Shown here piece after piece: positions 1-5,513 of a DNA stretch of 5,513 nt. Position 1 is the first letter of the stretch, and each line of letters starts with the position of its first letter. The stretch spans positions 1 through 5,513 of the forward strand of contig RFKV01000117.1 in NCBI GenBank assembly GCA_003694175.1, read 5' to 3'. This stretch comes from Candidatus Dojkabacteria bacterium. Its GTDB lineage: Bacteria > Patescibacteriota > Dojkabacteria > J137. The notes under the pieces were generated by a model. The model had not been told where the DNA came from. It did no database searches and worked only from the letters and a program-made list of their open reading frames with translations. Made by a program: the position numbers and the translations under genes.

Positions 1-138
1 GTTTATGATTGTGGTTTAAGATGTTATGTATGTTATCGCGTTATGTGTTATGTGAAAGACAAGACAATGCAGATAGTTCAGTCAAGATATATTAAAAATA
101 TTAAAGAAAGTAAATTTTTGATGTGTGATCTCATCTGA
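1..138 (+). CDS. Possible 3' end of an upstream gene (uncertain)
   Basis: Frame 1 is open from the first base to a TGA at 136-138, giving 45 codons. The other two forward frames stop within the first 20 bases. The translation is rich in cysteine and tyrosine at its start (CGLRCYVCYRVMCYV) and in Lys/Ile later, and resembles no family I recognise. An open run of this length can arise by chance in AT-rich DNA. The first 54 bases also contain four GTTAT units, so the Cys/Tyr-rich reading may simply reflect simple sequence. If real, it is the C-terminal tail of a gene starting before the window and ending 42 nt before the next start. Confidence 0.2.
   Translation, partial: VYDCGLRCYVCYRVMCYVKDKTMQIVQSRYIKNIKESKFLMCDLI
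23..51. repeat. Cluster of four GTTAT units
   Basis: GTTAT occurs at 23-27, 32-36, 40-44 and 47-51, at intervals of 9, 8 and 7 bases. The spacing is irregular and the units are short. It is a local low-complexity cluster with no function I can assign. Confidence 0.5.
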
Positions 139-180
139 ATTTCAGACATTAGTTAAATTAAATCTACTGATTTTAAGAAT

Positions 181-1182
181 ATGGACGAGTTAGAACTTAC
201 AAAAGAGATAGGGGAAGCACCAAATTTTAAGGGTTTTACTTTAGCGCTTCAACGAATTGATTTATTTAGTGGAAGTCTGTCTGAGGATGTAAGCGATGTT
301 GGCAAGCTTGAGGAAATAATAAAAAATGAAGTGATTCGTAATCGAAATAATTTGAGTCTTATACTATTATCAGAACCACTGAGAGATTTATCAGAAGCAG
401 AGTTACAAGGTGCAACATTTAAAATTGTGCTACATAAGCTTTTATCTGTTTCGTTGATTGAACTGTATTTAGGTAGGGAAATCTCAACTTTAAGTGATCT
501 TTATGAGGCTTACATACTAAATACTGACGGACTTACCGCATTTATCAGTCATTTACAGAGCTTAAGAAGTTTGTTAATAAAACATATCAATTCTAAACCG
601 GAAGGTCTAGAAAAATTTTGTAGTACTGAAGGAAAAGAAAGACCTTATACCACTCAGGAAATATTGGGTATGGGTGCTGAAATGTTGCAAATAGTAAGCT
701 ATACAGAAGAAGAGGTAGAGAAGATTATAAACCATTGCTGTGACCAAGTTATAAATCATAACAATACCTGGAAAGCTATCGAAAAAATGATTAAAGAGAG
801 GAATAATGATTTAGACGTAATCAGTCAAGCTAGAAAAATTTTAAATATGGAAATTAGATCAGCTTTTACGTTTGTTTCTAAATTTTTTACAGACCCACAT
901 AGTACACCATGTCAGTTTCCGCCTATAATAACTCAAGATGGTAAACGCGGTATAGGTTTTGTTTCTAGTACTGGGGATATTGAATTCAATTTTGATGGAG
1001 AGGTTTTTTGCCGAGAGGATGCATTAAGCATAGCAGTTATGATCGGAGGAGCGACTATATTTATACCATACTTGGAACTTAATCGTGATCAAGATCAAGA
1101 TCAAGAGAGATTGACAATTAAAGTCGCAATATCACCAGGATGTCCGATAAGAAGATTCTTACGTCCCAAAGGCAACACTTAA
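181..1182 (+). CDS. Hypothetical protein, 333 aa, probably cytosolic
   Basis: This is an intact reading frame from ATG at 181 to TAA at 1180-1182, and I do not recognise the family. The first ~235 residues are charged and look mainly helical, with many Glu, Lys, Leu and Ile residues and a Cys pair at 186-187. Residues ~245-325 look more beta-rich (GIGFVSSTGDIEFNFDGEVF at 257-276). Near the end comes an acidic run DQDQDQ at 303-308, then a basic tail containing RRFLRPK. I see no signal peptide and no convincing membrane segment; 283-298 is hydrophobic but short. The start is favoured because the same frame has a TAA at 154-156 and no earlier ATG after it. No Shine-Dalgarno precedes it. Its length, lack of internal stops and normal amino-acid mix support a real gene. 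Nothing ties it to the envelope genes downstream, from which a 309-nt gap separates it. Confidence 0.75.
   Translation: MDELELTKEIGEAPNFKGFTLALQRIDLFSGSLSEDVSDVGKLEEIIKNEVIRNRNNLSLILLSEPLRDLSEAELQGATFKIVLHKLLSVSLIELYLGREISTLSDLYEAYILNTDGLTAFISHLQSLRSLLIKHINSKPEGLEKFCSTEGKERPYTTQEILGMGAEMLQIVSYTEEEVEKIINHCCDQVINHNNTWKAIEKMIKERNNDLDVISQARKILNMEIRSAFTFVSKFFTDPHSTPCQFPPIITQDGKRGIGFVSSTGDIEFNFDGEVFCREDALSIAVMIGGATIFIPYLELNRDQDQDQERLTIKVAISPGCPIRRFLRPKGNT
1087..1104 (+). repeat. Three tandem GATCAA hexamers inside a gene
   Basis: GATCAA is repeated three times exactly at 1087-1092, 1093-1098 and 1099-1104, encoding DQDQDQ (residues 303-308) of the hypothetical protein. A six-base unit keeps the reading frame when copies are gained or lost. 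It may be a slippage site that varies in length between strains. Confidence 0.85.
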
Positions 1183-1491
1183 ATTCACTAAAATAGCCTC
1201 TTAGTTAATGATTTAATTTTACTAAGGTCCAGCTAAATTTAAAAAAATAAACGTACTTTAAGTTAAGTTTAGAAATATAATGTTTGATCTATTGGAGGCA
1301 CTGTTTGAGTTATTTGTTTATTATTGATTTTGGTTGATTTCTTTTTTATTTGTTCATGATAGGTAGATTTATTTGATTTACAATTTTTAGTGTTTCCATA
1401 ACGTTGAATAAATAAAATGAAACTCGTAACTAATTTCTTGTGGTTTAGTTTTGAAAATTTTGATAAAATTGCAGACAGTTAGAATTTAAAA
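1183..1491. other. 309-nt intergenic gap, no gene supported
   Basis: No coding region of credible length is present on either strand. The + strand is T-rich, with TTGATTT at 1324-1330, 1334-1340 and 1373-1379. A weak inverted repeat (CTTAGT at 1200-1205, ACTAAG at 1221-1226) has no T-run after it, so it is a poor terminator. Two tiny ATG frames (1280-1327, 15 codons; 1417-1482, 21 codons) lack ribosome binding sites. The 3' end holds the sppA promoter candidate. The gap suggests that the hypothetical gene and sppA are separate transcription units. Confidence 0.7.
1461..1469 (+). promoter_or_regulatory. Candidate extended -10 promoter for sppA
   Basis: TGATAAAAT fits the extended -10 pattern TGN plus TAAAAT, one base from the TATAAT consensus. 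It lies 22 nt before the sppA ATG, so a transcript would have a leader of roughly 15 nt. No good -35 hexamer sits 16-18 nt upstream, which extended -10 promoters can tolerate. The same TGNTAAAAT arrangement recurs before the M23 gene. In AT-rich DNA such matches are common, so this is tentative. Confidence 0.35.
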
Positions 1492-2559
1492 ATGAAAGGG
1501 TTTATGTTTGGAAGTTTTTTTGGCGTGTTGTTGGTGATTTGTTTACCATTGCTTTGCGTTTTGTTTTGTTGTTTTAGCTTATTTCTTTCCCTTTCGTTGT
1601 TTTCTACATCAGGGAGTTTTAACACAGCAGATGGTGGCTATGTATTTAAATCGGGAGATCCTGAGAGTAAAAATAAAATTTTGCAAATAAACATAGAAGG
1701 TCCAATTTTAAACGAAGCAAGTGAAGTTGATTTTTTTGCTGCATTTTTAGGTCCAGTGACGTACGGTTACCAAATAAAAGAAATATTGGAGAATGCGGCC
1801 AAGGATGAATCAATCAAGGCAGTTATTTTGAAAGTTAATAGTCCAGGAGGCCTGGTTTCTGGTTCCAAGGCAATTGCAGATGGTATACAATCCTACAGAG
1901 AAAGAACTGGTCGTAAGGTATATGGATTTGGATCAGGAATAGTTGCAAGTGGTGCATATTGGGCAATATCTTCGTCAGATAAAATTTTTGTTGATGTAGG
2001 CACCACCGTAGGTAGTATTGGAGTCATTGCTGGAGAGTTGGTTTATTATGACAAGCTAATAAGTGTTAATGGTATTACAACAAAAAATGGAATTGAGGTT
2101 GAGTATATTACTGCGGGTGAGGGTAAAGACTTTGGCTCTCCTTTTAGGAGAATTACACAAAAGGAAAAACAAATTATCCAACAAAGTGCTAACAATGTAT
2201 ATGACGTTTTTGTTGAACATATATCATTGACTAGAGGAATTAGTGTGAGTGATTTGAGAAATAAGATTGGTGCGTATGTATACGACGAGAAACAGTCTAA
2301 AGAATTGAAATTAATTGATGAGATCGCAAGTAGAGATCGTGTTTTAGAGATAATCCTTTCAGAGTTGCAGCTTGATAATTATCAACTGGTAGAGTTTAGC
2401 TATAGTTTTCCATTTTGGTCAAGTTTTTTAAGTGTTATGTACGGCCTCTTTAATTCTAATTTAGTGTTTGATAAAGGAGGTAGCTGTCTTTTGAGTAGGC
2501 AGAACCTTGTAATATGGGGAGATACCAGTCAAGTGTGCCGCAATATTTTTAATTTGTAG
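1492..2559 (+). CDS. sppA: Signal peptide peptidase SppA, short form (family S49)
   Basis: This is a membrane-anchored serine protease of the S49 family, which cleaves leftover signal peptides and other membrane-embedded peptides using a Ser/Lys dyad. The 355-aa length fits the short single-domain form, as in Bacillus. Residues ~8-37 form a strongly hydrophobic N-terminal anchor, unusual in having four Cys (17, 22, 26, 27). The protease core follows from ~62: NSPGG at 116-120 (oxyanion region), ASGAYWAIS at 152-160 with nucleophile Ser153, GSIGVI at 174-179, and GEGKDFGSPFR at 209-219 with Lys212, which aligns with the B. subtilis catalytic Lys199 as I recall that sequence. DLRNKIGAYVYDEKQSKELKLIDEI-like helices close the domain near 254-278. 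A tail after ~300 includes an aromatic hydrophobic patch (307-320) I cannot assign. No Shine-Dalgarno precedes the ATG; Met5 (ATG at 1504, preceded by AAAGGG) is an alternative start. A 14-nt spacer leads to the broken cyclophilin gene, suggesting co-transcription. Confidence 0.95.
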   Translation: MKGFMFGSFFGVLLVICLPLLCVLFCCFSLFLSLSLFSTSGSFNTADGGYVFKSGDPESKNKILQINIEGPILNEASEVDFFAAFLGPVTYGYQIKEILENAAKDESIKAVILKVNSPGGLVSGSKAIADGIQSYRERTGRKVYGFGSGIVASGAYWAISSSDKIFVDVGTTVGSIGVIAGELVYYDKLISVNGITTKNGIEVEYITAGEGKDFGSPFRRITQKEKQIIQQSANNVYDVFVEHISLTRGISVSDLRNKIGAYVYDEKQSKELKLIDEIASRDRVLEIILSELQLDNYQLVEFSYSFPFWSSFLSVMYGLFNSNLVFDKGGSCLLSRQNLVIWGDTSQVCRNIFNL

Positions 2560-2573
2560 CCTAGATCTAGATT

Positions 2574-2735
2574 ATGCGTAACCAGAATGTAAAAAGTGTA
2601 AAAGTGGTAAAGATGTTCATGGTTTTTGTAATATTTTCCGCAATAGCATTTTTTTTCTTATTAGCACTGTTTTACATTTCTTTTCAGGATGGTTTTTTTA
2701 CTAGTTTTGACACAGAGATTCAAATCAAAACTTAA
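2574..2735 (+). CDS. N-terminal anchor fragment of the broken cyclophilin (53 aa)
   Basis: This is the part of the broken gene still readable from its own ATG. It has basic residues in the first 13 positions, then a hydrophobic helix (~14-37, MFMVFVIFSAIAFFFLLALF) with no cysteine for lipidation, then a short polar tail ending IQIKT before TAA. If translated it would be a small single-pass membrane peptide without catalytic part. It starts 14 nt after the sppA stop without a Shine-Dalgarno. I consider it a remnant, although an independent small membrane protein cannot be excluded. Confidence 0.45.
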   Translation: MRNQNVKSVKVVKMFMVFVIFSAIAFFFLLALFYISFQDGFFTSFDTEIQIKT

Positions 2736-2935
2736 CTCTTAAGGCTAATAAAATAAGAGAAAGGGTAGAAACACTTATGAATATGGCTCAGCCTCCATTG
2801 ATAAATAAAGAGGAAATGTTTAACAAAAAATCAGTCATATTTACAAACAAAGGCAACATAGAGATTGAACTTTATGCTGATTAATCCCTCAATGGCAATA
2901 TAGGTCTAGTAAGACGAGGTTTTTATTATGGCTTG

Positions 2936-2959
2936 TCATTTCTCAGATTATTTCTCAGA
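2936..2959 (+). repeat. 12-bp tandem duplication in the cyclophilin remnant
   Basis: TCATTTCTCAGA (2936-2947) is followed directly by TTATTTCTCAGA (2948-2959), identical at 11 of 12 positions. In frame it encodes SFLR then LFLR. Removing one copy restores the usual cyclophilin spacing: SF-x-R, then four residues, then F-x-IQ-x-GDP. The duplication falls at the active-site FHR motif, where the His is already replaced by Leu. Confidence 0.85.
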
Positions 2960-3322
2960 AAAGTTGAATGTTTTTTGATACAAACAGGAGATCCACTTAC
3001 ATTTGATCTGGGTATGTCTAATTTATGTGGAACAAGAGGCTCGAGTTTCAAGTTTGATAATGAACGGGTAACAATACCTTATCAAAGGGGAATTGTGGCT
3101 ATTGCAAATTCCGGCCAAAACAATAACGTTAGCCAATATTTCACAATTAACGATTATCCCTTAGATCCTGTTTATTCAATTCTTGGTAAGGTAATAATGG
3201 GTATGGATGTTGTGGACAAGTTACAGGTGGATGACAAAATATTAAAAGTAGAAACTTTAGACAAGTGAAAAATTTTAGTTATGCTTTTTTCCTCATTACA
3301 AATTTTGATTAATAGTGTTGTA

Positions 3323-3370
3323 ATTTCAACTAAAGTTAAGAATTGGGTTTTAACTTTTGAGATATTTTTT
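3323..3370 (+). terminator. Candidate factor-independent terminator after the cyclophilin remnant
   Basis: AAGTTAAGA (3333-3341) pairs with TTTTAACTT (3348-3356), with one G-T wobble, around the six-base loop ATTGGG. Below a three-base bulge (3330-3332), ATTTCAA (3323-3329) pairs with TTGAGAT (3357-3363). After one A comes a run of six T (3365-3370). The stem is AT-rich and therefore weak, but the order stem, loop, T-run is right, and it sits 55 nt after the remnant's stop, before the next gene. Confidence 0.42.
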
Positions 3371-3383
3371 CATGTGTTAAAAT
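3357..3383 (+). promoter_or_regulatory. Candidate promoter for the M23-GT2 pair
   Basis: TGTTAAAAT at 3375-3383 matches the extended -10 pattern also found before sppA. TTGAGA at 3357-3362 could serve as a -35, but the spacer is only 15 nt, shorter than usual, and these bases also form the right arm of the terminator-like hairpin. A start near 3390 would leave a leader of about 110 nt before the M23 ATG, in which I see no riboswitch or ribosome binding site. Confidence 0.33.
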
Positions 3384-3502
3384 CAAGATGGTTCATTTAA
3401 TCTAGAATTAGATAAATTAGATAGTGTTAAATTAAAGAATAATTAAAAGTGTAGTTTTGTCTTGTATTTTGCTGCTTTTAACGAAATCACGTTTTAAGTC
3501 TC

Positions 3503-4642
3503 ATGGGAAAAGATATTGGTAGGGTTGTTAAAGTAAGCACACAAAAAAAAGAGTTAAAAATTTCTTTATTTACTCCAATTGATCTTCTTGTTGATTTTGT
3601 TTTCTTACTTGTTGTGGGTTTATGCAAACTTTTAGCTAAGATACTATATTCTTTTAAAATAAAACTATACGCAAATAGAAGTTTGTTTTACAAGAGGTTC
3701 ACTCATACTTTATTGATCGTTTTAACAATCATAGCGGGCACCGGTGGAATATTGAGAAGGTTCGCTGCTGAGCGAAGTATATCATCTGAGTTAGATGGAG
3801 GCATTACAGTAGGTTTTAATGATTACATTTTTCAAGGGTCAACTAAAAATCCCTCAAGAATGAGATCTCTATCCACGTTAACAGGAGTTAAAATTCAAAA
3901 GTATGTTGTGAAACCAGGAGAAACACTTAAGCAAATAGCTGATAGGTTTCAAGTTACTATAGATACAATAAGATGGGCAAGTCTGGATTCTGGTTTAAGT
4001 CCGTTCTCTAACGAAATTAAAGAAGGGATAGTGTTGACTATTCCTGAGATTAATGGTGTTTTAAAAAAAGTAAATCCTGGAGATACAATAGAGTCAATTT
4101 TAGCTCAAGTAAACTTACCTGTCGATGAGGCTAATTTTGCCAACGTAGTCGAGTTAAACGGCATAGAGCCACCATACAATTTAAATGGAAGAAGTGCTAT
4201 ATTTATACCTAACGGAAACATCAAAGTTAACATTGTTGGACCGTTAGTTGATATACCTAGAGGGGTATTTACAAATCCCCTAGCACATAATAGTTGTAAA
4301 GGTTATGCGGTTTCTAGAGGGATGACGCCATATCACAATGGCGTGGATTTAGCAAAGTGGGATGGTTGTGTCATCTCAAGTGTTGCAAATGGGGTAGTGA
4401 AGTATGCAGGATGGTCAAATTACGGAGAGGGTTATAACGTCAGAATAGATCATGGTGGTGGCATAGTTACACATTATTATCATGGAAATGGAGAGTTTTA
4501 TGTTAAGCAAGGGGATAGAGTTCAACAAGGTCAACCAATAATGTATATGGGAACGTCAGGAAATAGCACAGGAGTTCATCTACATTTTTCACTTTTCAAG
4601 GATGGAGTAGCTGTTAATCCTTACGGTTACGTTCCTTTTTGA
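3503..4642 (+). CDS. Membrane-anchored LysM-LysM-M23 peptidoglycan endopeptidase
   Basis: This is a zinc metallopeptidase of family M23 (LytM/lysostaphin type), which cuts peptide cross-links in peptidoglycan. The 379-aa protein has, in order: a basic N-terminus; two hydrophobic segments (~24-50 and ~68-84), with basic residues between them; a linker; a clear LysM domain (~132-182, YVVKPGETLKQIADRFQVT); a second, more divergent LysM-like domain (~187-237, VNPGDTIESILAQ); and the M23 domain (~253-379). The zinc and catalytic residues are intact: HNGVD (His278, Asp282), THYYH (His324, His327) and GVHLHF (His359, His361). The pairing of LysM with M23 implies wall binding followed by cleavage, probably during growth or division. 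The catalytic domain should lie outside the membrane. A stop (TAA at 3479-3481) lies upstream in frame with no ATG between, which fixes the start; there is no Shine-Dalgarno. Its TGA overlaps the next gene's ATG by one base, implying translational coupling. Confidence 0.95.
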   Translation: MGKDIGRVVKVSTQKKELKISLFTPIDLLVDFVFLLVVGLCKLLAKILYSFKIKLYANRSLFYKRFTHTLLIVLTIIAGTGGILRRFAAERSISSELDGGITVGFNDYIFQGSTKNPSRMRSLSTLTGVKIQKYVVKPGETLKQIADRFQVTIDTIRWASLDSGLSPFSNEIKEGIVLTIPEINGVLKKVNPGDTIESILAQVNLPVDEANFANVVELNGIEPPYNLNGRSAIFIPNGNIKVNIVGPLVDIPRGVFTNPLAHNSCKGYAVSRGMTPYHNGVDLAKWDGCVISSVANGVVKYAGWSNYGEGYNVRIDHGGGIVTHYYHGNGEFYVKQGDRVQQGQPIMYMGTSGNSTGVHLHFSLFKDGVAVNPYGYVPF

Positions 4643-5513
4643 TGAGAATAAAATCTACAACAGAACGGTTTTATGAAATTTTGCCAGGTTTTTTAATTTG
4701 GCTGCTTTTGTTGTTGCCTGTAATTGGTAATGAACTTTTTCCTGTTGCTGTAATATATTTTATTATAACTATAACCACAATTTATTCATTTAAGGGTTTA
4801 CTTACGTTTGTGGGGTTGGTTTTGGGTTTTTGGAAATATAGAAGTGCAAAGGGCAAAGACTTTTTAAAAGAAATTGAGAAGCTAGATATAAATACTCTTG
4901 ATAGTCCGGAAGAGATTCCACATGACAAGCTTCCATATCATTTAATAGTTATAGCAAACTATGGGGAAGACTATCCTGTACTAAAAAAAACAATTCAGGC
5001 CATAGTAGAACAGAATTATCCGAAGGAAAAAATATTTTTAGCTGTTTCGATTGAGTTGAGAAAGGCTAAAAAAGATGCTGAATATGCCAGAAGGGGTGAG
5101 TATCTAAAAGCTGATTTTGGTGATGTTTTTGGTGACAGATTGATGTTTTTTGTGCATCCAGATGATATAGAGGGAGAGGTGATAGGTGCCGCTGCAAACA
5201 GAACTTGGGGAACAAAATCAGCAGTTGAGATTCTTGAGTCTAGAGGGTATGACTTGTCAAAATTCTTGATAACTGCTCCTGATGGTGATTTAGTATTAGA
5301 CAAAAATTATTTAGCAGCTTGCACATATGAATGGCTAAAGGCAAAAAAGAGAAATAAAAAGTTTTACCAGACAGCTGTGTACACCTTTAACAATAATTAC
5401 TGGGATGTTCCCATACTCATCAGAGTCTTATCTATGTCATTAACGATTGCAGTTTTAGGTTCTTCTGTAGTAGAAAAATTTAGAAGGGAAACATTTTCAT
5501 GCTATACACTCAA
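4642..5513 (+). CDS. GT2 family membrane glycosyltransferase, 3' end missing
   Basis: The frame is open from ATG at 4642 to the window end (290 codons, partial). The N-terminus has two closely spaced hydrophobic segments (~17-29 and ~33-64). A GT-A catalytic domain follows: LPYHLIVIANYGEDYPVLKKTI-like beginning (98-118), QNYPKEKIFLAV (124-135), AANRTWGTKSA (184-194) and the metal- and sugar-nucleotide-binding Asp motif in TAPDGDLVLD (211-220, Asp214 and Asp216). Next come NNNYWDVPILIRVL (250-263) and a further hydrophobic stretch (~264-276). The late conserved residues expected of processive enzymes, such as QxxRW, would lie beyond the window. The order resembles large GT2 proteins common in Patescibacteria. 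The sugar and product are unknown; a surface or wall polysaccharide is likely from the adjacent M23 gene. The ATG shares its A with the upstream TGA, so translation probably reinitiates there. A minus-strand open frame inside 5016-5303 is a shadow of this gene. Confidence 0.9.
   Translation, partial: MRIKSTTERFYEILPGFLIWLLLLLPVIGNELFPVAVIYFIITITTIYSFKGLLTFVGLVLGFWKYRSAKGKDFLKEIEKLDINTLDSPEEIPHDKLPYHLIVIANYGEDYPVLKKTIQAIVEQNYPKEKIFLAVSIELRKAKKDAEYARRGEYLKADFGDVFGDRLMFFVHPDDIEGEVIGAAANRTWGTKSAVEILESRGYDLSKFLITAPDGDLVLDKNYLAACTYEWLKAKKRNKKFYQTAVYTFNNNYWDVPILIRVLSMSLTIAVLGSSVVEKFRRETFSCYTL

Larger units (their letters stand above)
2574..3268 (+). pseudogene. Membrane-anchored cyclophilin-type peptidyl-prolyl isomerase, broken
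   Basis: Cyclophilins catalyse cis-trans isomerisation of prolyl bonds; this one would have acted outside the membrane. ATG at 2574 opens a 53-codon frame with basic N-terminus and one membrane helix (residues ~14-37), ending at TAA 2733-2735. One added base near 2732 would join it to the frame from 2735, which gives a helical linker, then SVIFTNKGNIEIELYAD, the typical first cyclophilin strands. An in-frame TAA at 2882-2884 follows. The same frame then continues to TGA at 3266-3268 with GFYYGLSF, FLIQTGDP, PYQRGIVAIANSG, VSQYF and GKVIMGMDVVDKL, all recognisable cyclophilin landmarks. The segment between LYAD and GFYYG is about three codons shorter than usual. The usual FHR is FLR, the GTGG loop reads GTRG, and a 12-bp duplication adds four residues. 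These combined lesions favour true decay over a single sequencing error. TTG at 2933 lies mid-domain and is an unlikely real start. Preserved coding flavour suggests recent loss. Confidence 0.82.

Noticed and set aside
1200..1226. Inverted repeat CTTAGT / ACTAAG after the hypothetical gene
   Set aside because: The stem is only 6 bp with a 15-base loop and no T-run follows, so it does not support a terminator.
1280..1327. 15-codon ATG frame (MFDLLEALFELFVYY) in the intergenic gap
   Set aside because: Too short, with no ribosome binding site upstream; expected by chance in AT-rich DNA.
1417..1482. 21-codon ATG frame before sppA
   Set aside because: It has no ribosome binding site, is very short, lacks any recognisable motif and overlaps the promoter candidate.
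2561..2570. Perfect 10-bp palindrome CTAGATCTAG between sppA and the cyclophilin remnant
   Set aside because: Too short to call an operator or attachment site without a second copy; noted only as a possible protein-binding site.
2933..3268. Stand-alone short cyclophilin starting at TTG 2933
   Set aside because: The frame is open upstream to the TAA at 2882 and the residues before 2933 (RRGFYYG) already belong to the cyclophilin fold, so TTG lies inside the domain.
5016..5303. Minus-strand open frame of 95 codons
   Set aside because: It lies wholly within the glycosyltransferase gene, whose + strand translation has clear family motifs, and its own translation shows no domain. It is a shadow.
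181..5513. Alternative genetic code with TGA as sense (SR1/Gracilibacteria or Mycoplasma type)
   Set aside because: TGA ends the M23 gene at the expected end of its domain and ends the cyclophilin remnant at its natural C-terminus. The internal stop in the cyclophilin is TAA, so recoding of TGA would not rescue it.

Overview
The window is strongly AT-rich bacterial DNA. All recognisable genes lie on the + strand, and separated genes are divided by AT-rich gaps. TAA, TAG and TGA all occur as terminal stop codons and no gene reads through TGA, so the standard bacterial code fits. The gene set (short-form SppA, a membrane-anchored cyclophilin, a double-LysM M23 metallopeptidase and a large membrane GT2 glycosyltransferase) resembles what I know of the Candidate Phyla Radiation (Patescibacteria), for example Dojkabacteria- or Katanobacteria-like genomes. 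That placement rests on remembered family resemblance and is an inference. No start codon in the window has a convincing Shine-Dalgarno sequence.

Layout. 1-138 is open in frame 1 and may be the 3' end of a gene that begins before the window. 181-1182 is an intact protein I do not recognise. 1183-1491 is a non-coding, T-rich gap that ends in a plausible extended -10 promoter. 1492-2559 is a membrane-anchored signal peptide peptidase (S49) with its catalytic Ser and Lys visible. 2574-3268 is a broken gene: an N-terminal membrane anchor followed by a cyclophilin-type peptidyl-prolyl isomerase. It is interrupted by a single-base frameshift and an in-frame TAA, and it carries a 12-bp tandem duplication plus substitutions at normally conserved positions. 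3269-3502 is a gap with a terminator-like hairpin and a second extended -10 promoter candidate. 3503-4642 is a membrane-anchored LysM-LysM-M23 peptidoglycan hydrolase. 4642-5513 is the 5' part of a GT2 glycosyltransferase; its start codon overlaps the M23 stop codon, and it runs off the window end.

Function together. The right half looks like a cell-envelope block: SppA clears signal peptides or misfolded membrane proteins, the ancestral cyclophilin would have helped fold proteins outside the membrane, the M23 enzyme cuts or remodels peptidoglycan, and the glycosyltransferase probably builds a surface polymer. The sppA-cyclophilin pair (14 nt apart) and the M23-GT2 pair (overlapping) look like two transcription units. 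I see no mobile element, CRISPR array, tRNA or rRNA, and no clear evidence of a novel multi-gene system. The most informative unexpected feature is the decaying anchored cyclophilin.
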